Positions 14,875 through 21,611 of a stretch of DNA of 22,929 nucleotides are shown here, in pieces (position 1 is the stretch's first letter; the number at the start of each line of letters is the position of its first letter). Position numbers and translations under genes: made by a program. The notes below the pieces were generated by a model. That model ran no database searches and had not been told where the DNA came from. It saw nothing but the letters and a program-made list of their open reading frames with translations. The stretch is from positions 1 through 22,929 of the forward strand of contig CAJUMR010000041.1 of NCBI GenBank assembly GCA_910587475.1, read 5' to 3'. The stretch is from an uncultured Muribaculaceae bacterium (GTDB lineage: Bacteria > Bacteroidota > Bacteroidia > Bacteroidales > Muribaculaceae).

Positions 14875-15690
14875 CTAACGGAAACGGTAGGTTATGTAGG
14901 CCGTTGACTCCTCGGGAGCATCGTTGTCGTTGCGGCTGAAGTTGCGGCTGCGCACTTCGCGTTCGCAAGCTGCTCTCACTTTCGGATCGGTTGCCGCAGG
15001 TGCATCACCGCCTTGGAATGATACGGATTTGACCTTGCCGTTACGATCGATTTTCACCATCATCACCACACTGCCGGTGACGGTGCTCGGCACGTCATTG
15101 TAGCGAGGCATGATCCATCCTCCACCGACGTTGCCTGTGCCGCGACCGTTGACAGAGGATTGTGTGCCGTTTGGTCGGCCGGCGTCACCGGGTGTTTTGC
15201 CGTTGTTGTCGGTGTTGTTTTTGCCGGCGTTGCGGAAAGCGCTCTGAGCCAGATTTGTCGCTTTGCGGCGTGCTTCTTGCTCTTCTTTCTGGCGCTTGAG
15301 CTCTTCAGCCGAGGGCCCTTGAGGTTTAGGCTGAGGCTGTTTCTGGACTTTGACGGGCGACGGTGCCGACTGGGTGACAGGTTCCGGAGCTTCTCCGGGT
15401 GTGCCTTGGTCGACGACTTCCATGCCTGTCTGCGGAGCTGCTTCGGCGAGGTTGTCGACCGGAGTTTCGGTTTGGGCCGGAGTCGGATCTGCGATCTTTT
15501 TGGACTTGGGTCTCGGGAGATCGATGATTTCGGCATATTCGTCGTCAATCATTATCTCGCTGTCGCGTTTAGGCGGCCATTTCTTGTCGGCAGCTCCGAG
15601 CGATATGGAGTCGAGCATCATCCAGGCGATAACGAGCGCCACTATTACAGCGGTGCCTATGCCTGAATATATGCGTGAATTCGAAGCCAT
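14875..15690 (-). CDS. TonB/TolA-like energy transducer
   Basis: The 271-residue protein has one N-terminal membrane anchor (about 8-30), an acidic then Pro/Lys/Gln-rich periplasmic spacer (about 50-125), a charged helix (ELKRQKEEQEARRKA), a Gly/Asn linker, and a C-terminal TonB-like domain (about 185-271). The latter contains TVTGSVVMMVKIDRNGKVKS and ends YITYRFR. It would carry proton-motive-force energy from the ExbB/ExbD motor across the periplasm, either to TonB-dependent receptors or to a Tol-Pal-like partner. The charged helix is more TolA-like than the pure Pro/Lys rod of classical TonB. Its ATG lies directly against the exbD stop codon, which implies translational coupling. No receptor or Pal gene is nearby, so I leave the symbol blank. 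Confidence 0.85.
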   Translation of the reverse strand: MASNSRIYSGIGTAVIVALVIAWMMLDSISLGAADKKWPPKRDSEIMIDDEYAEIIDLPRPKSKKIADPTPAQTETPVDNLAEAAPQTGMEVVDQGTPGEAPEPVTQSAPSPVKVQKQPQPKPQGPSAEELKRQKEEQEARRKATNLAQSAFRNAGKNNTDNNGKTPGDAGRPNGTQSSVNGRGTGNVGGGWIMPRYNDVPSTVTGSVVMMVKIDRNGKVKSVSFQGGDAPAATDPKVRAACEREVRSRNFSRNDNDAPEESTAYITYRFR

Positions 15691-16122
15691 TTATCTGACA
15701 TTTTTGGGTTGATCGGTGATGGGGCGTGTTGCGAGAACCATTTTCATGGAGTTCTCGGCTCCGAGATTCAGAACCTCCACGACTTTGCCGTAGGGTACTT
15801 CAACGTCGGCATATACGGCTATGCCGCTTTCAGGATCCTGAGCGCGGATTATGTTTAGGTAGTCGATCAGTTTGTCGGACTCGACAGGGAGCAGTTCGGA
15901 GTTGTCGTAGCTGACGTAGAAGTTTGATTCGGCGTCGATAAACACTCGTGTGGTCGGTTTGGCGGGAGTCTGTTCGGCGCTTTCGGGCAAGTTGATGTCG
16001 AGAGCGGTCGGGAAGACGAAGGTCGAAGTGACCAGGAAGAAGACAAGCAGCAGGAAGATAACGTCGGTCATCGACGCCATCGAGAAGGTTGCCATCATGT
16101 CTTGTTGTCGTTTTAGAGCCAT
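15691..16122 (-). CDS. exbD: ExbD/TolR-family motor subunit
   Basis: The 143-residue protein has a short cytoplasmic N-terminus, one membrane helix (about 20-40, MTDVIFLLLVFFLVTSTF) and a periplasmic domain with the ExbD/TolR fold. Asp20 at the start of the helix is the proton-path carboxylate conserved in the family. It assembles with ExbB as the proton-driven motor that energises the TonB/TolA-like protein encoded next. It starts 9 nt after exbB, and its stop abuts the next ATG with no gap. ExbD and TolR cannot be separated with certainty; I use exbD for the family. Confidence 0.9.
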   Translation of the reverse strand: MALKRQQDMMATFSMASMTDVIFLLLVFFLVTSTFVFPTALDINLPESAEQTPAKPTTRVFIDAESNFYVSYDNSELLPVESDKLIDYLNIIRAQDPESGIAVYADVEVPYGKVVEVLNLGAENSMKMVLATRPITDQPKNVR

Positions 16123-16131
16123 GTCCTGAGA

Positions 16132-16893
16132 TTATTGAGCCGGTTCGTTGAGAAGGTCCATGAAGTCCATGGTGCGGGCTTCCATGAGGTTCATCACTTT
16201 GTTGATGCGGGCTACAAGGTAGTTGTAGGCGAAGAGTGCGATGATGCCGACAACGAGACCGGCGACGGTTGTGACAAGAGCGGTGTAGATGCCGCCGGCG
16301 AAGTCACCGATCGAAGCGGCGTTGCCCGACGATGCGATGGCAAAAAACGCTTGTACCATGCCGATCACAGTGCCGAGGAAGCCGAGCATAGGCGCACCTG
16401 CAGCGGTGGTCGCGAGCCAAGGGAGTCCTTTGCTCAATGCAGCGATCTCAAGGTTGCCGGTGTTTTCGATTGCTACAAGCACGTCGTTCATCGGGCGGCC
16501 TATGCGGCTGATGCCTTTGGCAATAAGACGTGCGTAGGGCGATTTGGTGCCTCGGCACAGATTGAGCGCAGACTCAATCTCTCCTTCGTGGATGTAGTCT
16601 TTGATGCGTTTCATGAATGTGTCGTCGAAGCGCGATGCTTTGTAGGTGACGATCGATCGTTCGAGGAAGATGTATATGCTGATGATGGCGAGCACGGCCA
16701 AGGGGATCATGATCCATCCGCCTTCGACACAAAGTTCCCAAATCGACAATTCGGGCACTTCAGCCGGCTCGGCGTTGATAAGTTCTGTCATTGCGGCCGT
16801 TGCGCTCGGGTCGGCGAGCAATGCGCCGGTCTGGGCTGCTGCTGTTTGGATTGTGTCTGCTATCGCAGCGGGAACTTGTGCTAAGATTGACAT
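16132..16893 (-). CDS. exbB: ExbB/TolQ/MotA-family proton channel subunit
   Basis: The 253-residue inner-membrane protein has three helices: about 58-78 (GGWIMIPLAVLAIISIYIFL), about 165-195 (PWLATTAAGAPMLGFLGTVI) and about 205-233 (GGIYTALVTTVAGLVVGIIA). The long N-terminal extension (about 1-50, Ala-rich) before the first helix is common in Bacteroidota members. The conserved FLGTVIGMVQAF and ALVTTVAGLVVG segments line the pore in ExbB. It forms the channel pentamer around ExbD. It is the first of three tightly packed genes (exbB-exbD-tonB). pdxJ lies 60 nt upstream on the same strand, possibly on the same transcript. Confidence 0.94.
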   Translation of the reverse strand: MSILAQVPAAIADTIQTAAAQTGALLADPSATAAMTELINAEPAEVPELSIWELCVEGGWIMIPLAVLAIISIYIFLERSIVTYKASRFDDTFMKRIKDYIHEGEIESALNLCRGTKSPYARLIAKGISRIGRPMNDVLVAIENTGNLEIAALSKGLPWLATTAAGAPMLGFLGTVIGMVQAFFAIASSGNAASIGDFAGGIYTALVTTVAGLVVGIIALFAYNYLVARINKVMNLMEARTMDFMDLLNEPAQ

Positions 16894-16953
16894 GATGCTG
16901 ATTGGTTTGTTATGATGTTGAGTAGATGATTAAAAGTTATGTCAGATGTTTTT

Positions 16954-17667
16954 TTACCTGAGTGCAGCCTTGTAGCGGCGTATGGTCTCTTCGAGGCCGA
17001 GGTAGAGTGCGTCGCAGATCAGAGCGTGGCCGATCGACACTTCGTTGAGGTAGGGGATGTTGCGTCGGAAGTAAGCCAGATTGTTGAGGTCGAGGTCATG
17101 ACCGGCGTTGACGCCGAGTCCGAGCCGATGGGCTGCATCGCTCGCGATGGCGTAGGGGGCAACGGCTTTGGCCGGGTCTGAGGGATAGGCGTCGGCGTAG
17201 GGTTTTGTGTAGAGTTCGACTCGGTCTGTTCCTGTTTTTGCAGCTGCAGCGATTGTGGCCGGATCGGGATCGACGAAGATCGATGTGCGTATGCCTGCTT
17301 CCTTGAATGTGTCGACGATGCCTGACAGGAACTCGAGGTTGGCTGCAACGTTCCATCCAGCCGATGATGTGAGGGCGTCGGGCGCGTCGGGGACGAGTGT
17401 CACCTGGGCAGGACGCACTTTGAGGACAAGATCGATGAACTCCGGCGACGGATAGCCTTCGATGTTGAATTCGGTCTTGATGAGCGGACGGAGTTTGAAC
17501 ACATCGGCCCGGCGGATGTGGCGTTCGTCGGGGCGGGGATGCACGGTGATGCCGTCGGCTCCGAATGACTCGCAGTCGCAGGCCACGTCCTCTACCGACG
17601 GGCGGTTTTCGCCTCGTGCGTTACGCAGTGTGGCGATCTTGTTTATGTTAACGCTTAAGTTTGTCAT
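16954..17667 (-). CDS. pdxJ: Pyridoxine 5'-phosphate synthase
   Basis: It condenses 1-deoxy-D-xylulose 5-phosphate with 3-amino-2-oxopropyl phosphate to form pyridoxine 5'-phosphate, the last ring-forming step of the DXP-dependent vitamin B6 route. The 237-residue TIM barrel shows LSVNINKIATLRNARG at the N-terminus (phosphate/substrate loop), the active-site segment TVHPRPDERHIRRADV (His43, Arg45, Arg49, His50), QVTLVPD, and the C-terminal NEVSIGHALICDAL segment. Length is standard. It leads the minus-strand unit and is divergent from the nadK unit across a 128-nt region. A weak minus-strand promoter lies at 17758-17789. Confidence 0.96.
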   Translation of the reverse strand: MTNLSVNINKIATLRNARGENRPSVEDVACDCESFGADGITVHPRPDERHIRRADVFKLRPLIKTEFNIEGYPSPEFIDLVLKVRPAQVTLVPDAPDALTSSAGWNVAANLEFLSGIVDTFKEAGIRTSIFVDPDPATIAAAAKTGTDRVELYTKPYADAYPSDPAKAVAPYAIASDAAHRLGLGVNAGHDLDLNNLAYFRRNIPYLNEVSIGHALICDALYLGLEETIRRYKAALR

Positions 17668-17706
17668 TTCTTGCGGTTGTCAGTTAGCCTTTAAGGCTTC
17701 TGCATA

Positions 17707-17739
17707 TTGCCAGATATAGAAAAATTATTTGTAAATTTG
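17707..17739 (+). promoter_or_regulatory. Probable promoter for the nadK unit
   Basis: ATTG (17706-17709), 22-nt spacer, TAAATTTG (17732-17739). The predicted start near 17746 falls inside the inverted repeat at 17741-17762, and the leader would be about 50 nt. Confidence 0.5.
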
Positions 17740-17740
17740 T

Positions 17741-17762
17741 ATTTGCAAAACTGTCTGCAAAT
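17741..17762. repeat. Inverted repeat between divergent promoters
   Basis: ATTTGCA (17741-17747) and TGCAAAT (17756-17762) flank an 8-nt centre. The repeat starts just after the plus-strand -7 box and overlaps the minus-strand -7 box, a position suited to an operator. Confidence 0.4.
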
Positions 17763-17789
17763 TTAGTCAGAAATAATAAAACGACGAAA
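17758..17789 (-). promoter_or_regulatory. Candidate promoter for pdxJ
   Basis: On the minus strand: TTTC (17789-17786), 20-nt spacer, TAAATTTG (17765-17758). The -7 box is exact and the -33 box has one mismatch. The leader would be about 84 nt and includes a small AGCCTT/AAGGCT hairpin near 17686-17698. Confidence 0.4.
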
Positions 17790-17795
17790 GATTTA

Positions 17796-18146
17796 GTGTC
17801 AAAAGATTTCAAAACATATCAGCTCGATGAGCTTTATCCGGTGCATGAGGGTGCAAGTCACCTTTTGCTCACGTGTCGACGCGGCGATTATTCGGCCTCG
17901 CGCATTGCCCGCGCGGTTGAAGACTGCGATGCGCATCTTCTGAACCTCAACGTGATGCTCGACCCCGATGGCGACCATGATCTGCTTGTCGATGTCAGGG
18001 TCAACCGGCTCAGCGGCGAGGCTGTCGCCCGCTCGTTGCAGCGCTATGGCTTCGAGGTGCTCGATTTCTCGCCGGCATGCGGCGATGAGGAAGAATCGGT
18101 GCTGCGGGGACGCATTGATGAACTTTTACGCTATCTTGACGTGTGA
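17796..18146 (+). CDS. Short protein resembling the C-terminal half of the nadK-linked CBS-domain protein
   Basis: Translation begins at GTG 17796 (no in-frame ATG exists before the conserved part), giving 116 residues. The core DYSASRIARAVEDCDAHLLN, a strand-turn-strand segment with HDLLVDVRVN, and GEAVARSLQRYGFEVLDF form a beta-alpha-beta-beta-alpha-beta pattern typical of ACT-like ligand-binding domains. The end, RGRIDELLRYLDV, matches my recollection of the C-terminus of the roughly 220-residue protein encoded beside nadK in Bacteroides. That relative carries a pair of CBS domains first. Here the CBS pair is absent: upstream is only the 128-nt divergent promoter region. nadK follows after 38 nt, so co-expression is likely. 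Function unknown; a regulatory role linked to NAD(P) metabolism is a guess. Confidence 0.7.
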   Translation: MSKDFKTYQLDELYPVHEGASHLLLTCRRGDYSASRIARAVEDCDAHLLNLNVMLDPDGDHDLLVDVRVNRLSGEAVARSLQRYGFEVLDFSPACGDEEESVLRGRIDELLRYLDV

Positions 18147-18184
18147 CATCATTTTTTTCCACCATTATATTTTTTTCATAGGAA

Positions 18185-19045
18185 ATGAGAATTGCAGTTT
18201 ACGGCAGCCGTCGTCAGGACGCTCACTTGTCAGAGATCGAATCGTTCATGAAGCGCTTGGCGCAGCTTGGCATAGAGGTGGTGATGCACCCGAAATTGTA
18301 TACATATCTCAGGGGAGTGATGTTGCCGGCTCTGAGTGCTGTCAGACGAGTGACCGACGAGAGTGATTTCTCGGTCGACGCTGCTGTCAGCATCGGCGGC
18401 GACGGAACGTTCCTGCGCACGGCCATGTGGCTTGGGAAAAAGGATGTCGCGATAATCGGCGTTAACACCGGTCATCTGGGTTATATGACGACTCTCGGCG
18501 TCGACAGGCTTGAAGAAGTGCCGGATCTGCTTATGTCGGGTGTGTTGGTTGTCGACCGGCGCGGACTGATCGAGGTCGTCGAACCAAAGTTGACGACATG
18601 GCCTTTTGCGCTCAATGAGGTGACAGTGTCGAAAGACGACAGTGCTTCGATGATCACGACGCGCACTATGCTCGACGGCAATCTGCTGGCTGATTACCGT
18701 GCCGATGGCTTGATCGTCGCTACGGCTACGGGCAGCACGGCATATAATCTTTCGGTAGGTGGTCCGATCATTCAGCCTCAGACTCCGGTGTGGGTGGTGT
18801 CGCCGATTGCGGCCCATGCGCTGACAATGCGTCCGCTGGTGGTCAGCGACCGCTCGGAACTGACGCTTTGCCCTGATGCCCGTGCGGAGCATTTCCGCTT
18901 GACTCTCGATGGCAGGTCGGTGTCGCTCCCTGTCGGCACTGAGGTGAAGTTGCGCAAGGCCGGGTTCGATGTTGCGGTGTTGCATTTGCCGGGCGCGACG
19001 TTCAGTGAAACATTACGTAATAAATTACATTGGGGGGTAGACTGA
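18185..19045 (+). CDS. nadK: NAD kinase
   Basis: It phosphorylates NAD to NADP using ATP or polyphosphate, the only route to NADP. The 286-residue cytoplasmic protein has the diacylglycerol-kinase-like GGDGTFLR motif (71-78, with catalytic Asp73), GVNTGHLGYM (second substrate loop), NEVTV (NAD-binding Asn-Glu) and the ATATGSTAYNLSVGGPII segment. These are all hallmarks of bacterial NadK. Length is normal. It is the second gene of the plus-strand unit. Its 3' end overlaps the TTG start of the metallopeptidase gene by 16 nt. Confidence 0.97.
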   Translation: MRIAVYGSRRQDAHLSEIESFMKRLAQLGIEVVMHPKLYTYLRGVMLPALSAVRRVTDESDFSVDAAVSIGGDGTFLRTAMWLGKKDVAIIGVNTGHLGYMTTLGVDRLEEVPDLLMSGVLVVDRRGLIEVVEPKLTTWPFALNEVTVSKDDSASMITTRTMLDGNLLADYRADGLIVATATGSTAYNLSVGGPIIQPQTPVWVVSPIAAHALTMRPLVVSDRSELTLCPDARAEHFRLTLDGRSVSLPVGTEVKLRKAGFDVAVLHLPGATFSETLRNKLHWGVD

Positions 19046-19767
19046 CATCAAGGGCTGTCGTTACGGGCGATGTGTTGCAGCACAGGGTGCTCGGCGAGGT
19101 GAGGTTGACGGTCAGGCAGTCGGCACGCCGTTTTGTGGCCCGTTGGAAGGGCGGAGTGATCCAGCTGACGGTACCGCCTTTTGCGACAATGACGGATGTG
19201 GCTGCAGCTCTCGGCCGGATGCAGGCCGGCCTTCTGAGACATCGTCCGTCAGAGTCATTCTATCGTTTCGGTGAGAAAATGCAGTTTGAACAATGTTCGA
19301 TTGTGATCGTCGGGATCGATGGTTACGGTGCCCGATGCACGTTGCACCGCACCGGTGTGAGTGATTTCGAAATCCGGGTGGACAGTGATGTGGATCTCGG
19401 CGACAGTGCGGCGTCTGCAGCAGTAGGACGCATGGTCAAAGCGGCCGCCCGTTTTCTTGCTCCGTCGGTGTTGTTGCCGAGGGCTAAGGAGCTTGCAGCC
19501 GAAATCGGAGTGCGACCGCGGGAATGGAAATTGTCGCAGGGGCGAAGGTCGCTCGGGCGTTGCAGCTCAAGCGGTGTGATATCGCTGAGTTGTGCGTTGG
19601 TGTTTATGCCCGGAGAATTAAGGGATTTTGTAATTTGTCATGAACTCGCACATCTGACTGAAATGAACCATTCGGAGCGGTTTCATGCCTTGTGTAACCA
19701 TTATTGCGGCGGTCGCGAACGTCAACTCGATGCCAAGCTGAAAGCGTTCAAGGTTCCGTTTGAGTGA
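19030..19767 (+). CDS. YgjP-like zinc metallopeptidase (SprT/M48-related)
   Basis: The frame has no usable ATG at its beginning. TTG 19030 gives 245 residues and overlaps nadK by 16 nt; GTG 19072 gives 231. Either could be right, and the first conserved YgjP strand (GEVRLTVRQSARRF) is retained in both. The C-terminal half carries HELAHLTEMNHSERF, with zinc ligands His204 and His208, catalytic Glu205 and third ligand His214 (numbered from TTG). Upstream, LGRCSSSGVISLS corresponds to the WGSCSxxGxIxLN motif of the family but with Leu for Trp and Arg for Ser. No signal peptide is present, so it is cytoplasmic. The substrate is unknown for the family. Its last 20 nt overlap the convergent DUF4919 gene. 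Confidence 0.82.
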   Translation: MGGRLTSRAVVTGDVLQHRVLGEVRLTVRQSARRFVARWKGGVIQLTVPPFATMTDVAAALGRMQAGLLRHRPSESFYRFGEKMQFEQCSIVIVGIDGYGARCTLHRTGVSDFEIRVDSDVDLGDSAASAAVGRMVKAAARFLAPSVLLPRAKELAAEIGVRPREWKLSQGRRSLGRCSSSGVISLSCALVFMPGELRDFVICHELAHLTEMNHSERFHALCNHYCGGRERQLDAKLKAFKVPFE

Positions 19768-20542
19768 CGGGCGTATCGACTGAGTCCGCAGGCTGTTGGT
19801 CGTCGGGCTGATCGGTGTCGATAGCTTCTGACGGATGCTTGAGGAAGTACTGGCGCAGCATTTCCGATATGTCGAAATAGAATCCTTCCGGATCGTTGTT
19901 GTTGCGCTGTTTCACTGTGATATAATCGTAGTGTGGCGCTTCGAAGCGCTGTCCGGTTGCAGTGAAACCTGCAATGTTGAGCAGGTCGTATTCGTGCTCG
20001 GGATACACCACTGTTCGTGCCGTTTCGGGGTCGGTGCCGGTTCCCGATGCAGCAATCACAAGCAGAATGTGGTTGAGTTTGTATTGCCATATTTTGGCGA
20101 GGTCGTGCTTGCCGTTTTTTTCGTAAACATTGACGCGGTAGCCTATCTGCTGAATGTTGACGGGGTTGTCTTCTATGGCGGCGATTGCATAGTCGAGCAT
20201 CATCTGACGTTCGGAACGTGATTGGTTGTCCTTCAGGTAGATGTGTTTCAATGCGTCGTGCTCCTTCGCGTGGTAGATCGGGCGGTAGGGGTCGTAGTCT
20301 TCCTGAAAGAGTGTGCCGTAATAGAAGTACTGGAATTGTTCGTCGGTCATGGTCGTGTCGTTGGCCATGAATTTATTGAGCAGGGTCGGGTAGTAGAAAT
20401 CCGAGGCCGGGTCGGTCGACGCCTGTCTGATCGCATTAAGATCAGGCTTGCCGAGCGATGTGCGTGAGACCGCCGATGTGGCAGCCGGCAGCAATGCGGC
20501 AAAGGCTGAGATTAATATTATTGCGATCTGTCGAAGTTTCAT
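19748..20542 (-). CDS. DUF4919-family exported protein
   Basis: The 264-residue protein starts with a signal peptide (MKLRQIAIILISAFAALLPA). It matches by eye the DUF4919 family of Bacteroidota: DFYYPTLLNKFMANDTTMT, YFYYGTLFQEDYDPYRP, a helical mid-section (IEDNPVNIQQIGYRVNVYEK) and the terminal GFYFDISEMLRQYF. The last 25 residues are a disordered Asp/Gln/Pro/Thr tail. No catalytic motif is evident and the family function is unknown. It is probably periplasmic. It is monocistronic or follows nagB, with its own -7 box at 20559-20566. It runs tail-to-tail into the metallopeptidase gene with a 20-nt overlap. Confidence 0.84.
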   Translation of the reverse strand: MKLRQIAIILISAFAALLPAATSAVSRTSLGKPDLNAIRQASTDPASDFYYPTLLNKFMANDTTMTDEQFQYFYYGTLFQEDYDPYRPIYHAKEHDALKHIYLKDNQSRSERQMMLDYAIAAIEDNPVNIQQIGYRVNVYEKNGKHDLAKIWQYKLNHILLVIAASGTGTDPETARTVVYPEHEYDLLNIAGFTATGQRFEAPHYDYITVKQRNNNDPEGFYFDISEMLRQYFLKHPSEAIDTDQPDDQQPADSVDTPVTQTEP

Positions 20543-20558
20543 TCTTATCGATTTTCTA

Positions 20559-20566
20559 CAAAGGTA
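20559..20566 (-). promoter_or_regulatory. Candidate -7 box for the DUF4919 gene
   Basis: TACCTTTG on the minus strand is an exact TAnnTTTG match. No -33 TTTG is seen at 19-21 nt. The predicted start near 20552 leaves a leader of only about 10 nt. Confidence 0.5.
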
Positions 20567-20603
20567 ACAAAAAATGCACTGACGATCGTGGCTTGCGGCC
20601 GCG

Positions 20604-20632
20604 TTTTTTGCAAGAATTTACATTTTTTGCAA
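20604..20632. repeat. Two TTTTTTGCAA direct repeats
   Basis: TTTTTTGCAA occurs at 20604-20613 and 20623-20632, start to start 19 nt. The core TTTTGCAA occurs a third time at 20652-20659 inside the 18-bp palindrome. Confidence 0.55.
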
Positions 20633-20647
20633 TATGTTGTATGAGAT

Positions 20648-20665
20648 GAGGTTTTGCAAAACCTC
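20648..20665. repeat. Perfect 18-bp palindrome
   Basis: GAGGTTTTGCAAAACCTC is exactly self-complementary with no spacer. It lies between the nagB terminator-like hairpin and the DUF4919 promoter and could be a protein-binding site. Confidence 0.6.
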
Positions 20666-20675
20666 GCTTAAGAAC

Positions 20676-20709
20676 GACAGCCCGCAGCGCATTTAAGCGG
20701 CGGGCTGTC
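20676..20709 (-). terminator. GC-rich hairpin downstream of nagB
   Basis: GACAGCCCGC (20676-20685) pairs with GCGGGCTGTC (20700-20709). Inside the loop, CGC (20688-20690) can also pair with GCG (20697-20699). It lies about 40 nt past the nagB stop. The following minus-strand bases (GTTCTT) are only weakly T-rich, so it may terminate imperfectly or protect the 3' end. Confidence 0.5.
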
Positions 20710-20723
20710 ATTATGGTCGGATG

Positions 20724-20739
20724 GCCGTCGGTCGACGGC
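20724..20739. other. Short GC hairpin next to the nagB stop
   Basis: GCCGTC (20724-20729) and GACGGC (20734-20739) flank a 4-nt loop. It is followed by TATTTTT on the plus strand, so it looks like a terminator only in the plus direction, where no gene is known to read into it. Confidence 0.4.
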
Positions 20740-20748
20740 TATTTTTGA

Positions 20749-21558
20749 TCAGAGCTGAGAATCGGGGTTGAGGTTTGCAGCCTCGATGTCCTTGAAGTAG
20801 CGGTAAGTGCTGACTTTAAGGTCGGCGCATGCGTCTTCGTCGGCAACGATGAGTGCTTTGGGGTGCATCTGCAGCGCAGAGATTGTCCACATTTGAGATA
20901 TGCCGCCTTCGACACCATGATGAAGAGCGCAGGCTTTGTTGTGGCCGTTGACGATGAGGAGCACGCTGCGGGCGTCCATGATTGTGCCGACGCCTACGGT
21001 GAGAGCTGTTTTGGGCACGAGGTTCACGTCGTTGTTGAAGAAGCGTGAGTTTGCTATGATTGTGTCCTGAGTGAGGGTCTTCATACGTGTGCGCGATGTG
21101 AGCGACGATCCGGGCTCGTTGAATGCGATGTGGCCGTCGGGACCTACGCCGCCGAGGAAGAGGTCGATGCCTCCGTAAGATTTGATCTTGGCTTCGTAGC
21201 GGGCGCATTCGGCGATGGGGTCTTCAGCGTTGCCGTTGAGGATATTTACGTTCTCGGGGAGGATGTCGATCTGGTTGAAGAAGTTGGTCCACATGAAGGT
21301 GTAGTAGCTCTGTTCGTGGTCACGGGGTATGCCGCAGTATTCGTCCATGTTGAATGTCACGACATGGCGAAAAGACACTTTGCCTTCTTTATTCAGTTTG
21401 ATCAGATGCTTGTACATGCCGAGGGGCGAGCTGCCGGTAGGGCATCCGAGCACGAATGGATGTTCGGCTGTTGGAGCTGCTTCGTTGATGCGGGCTGCTA
21501 CGTAGTTGGCTGCCCAGCGCGACACTTCGTCGTAGTTGTTTTCGATAATAAGTCTCAT
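20749..21558 (-). CDS. nagB: Glucosamine-6-phosphate deaminase
   Basis: It converts glucosamine 6-phosphate to fructose 6-phosphate and ammonia, the entry of amino sugars (mucin, chitin or peptidoglycan derived) into glycolysis. The 269-residue protein carries LGCPTGSSPLGMY (phosphate-binding loop), NMDEYCG with Asp72, and GVGPDGHIAFNEPGSSL with Asp141, His143 and Glu148. These positions coincide with the catalytic residues numbered the same way in E. coli NagB. The C-terminal HHGVEGGISQMWTISALQ segment is also conserved. Length is full. A -7 box lies at 21604-21611, directly against the stop codon of the upstream serine hydrolase gene. No nagA or nagE is nearby. Confidence 0.97.
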   Translation of the reverse strand: MRLIIENNYDEVSRWAANYVAARINEAAPTAEHPFVLGCPTGSSPLGMYKHLIKLNKEGKVSFRHVVTFNMDEYCGIPRDHEQSYYTFMWTNFFNQIDILPENVNILNGNAEDPIAECARYEAKIKSYGGIDLFLGGVGPDGHIAFNEPGSSLTSRTRMKTLTQDTIIANSRFFNNDVNLVPKTALTVGVGTIMDARSVLLIVNGHNKACALHHGVEGGISQMWTISALQMHPKALIVADEDACADLKVSTYRYFKDIEAANLNPDSQL

Positions 21559-21603
21559 GTTGGATAATGGTTGAGTATGATAGTTGTTGAGTTATTCGAT
21601 ATG

Positions 21604-21611
21604 CAAAGATA
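21604..21611 (-). promoter_or_regulatory. Candidate -7 box for nagB
   Basis: TATCTTTG on the minus strand is an exact TAnnTTTG match, touching the stop codon of the upstream gene. No -33 box is visible at the usual spacing. The leader would be about 38 nt. Confidence 0.45.

Noticed and set aside
16135..16884. 249-codon plus-strand frame antisense to exbB
   Set aside because: It covers exbB almost exactly on the opposite strand, the usual mirror of a membrane protein gene with biased codons; the translation is Cys/Asp/His rich with no domain.
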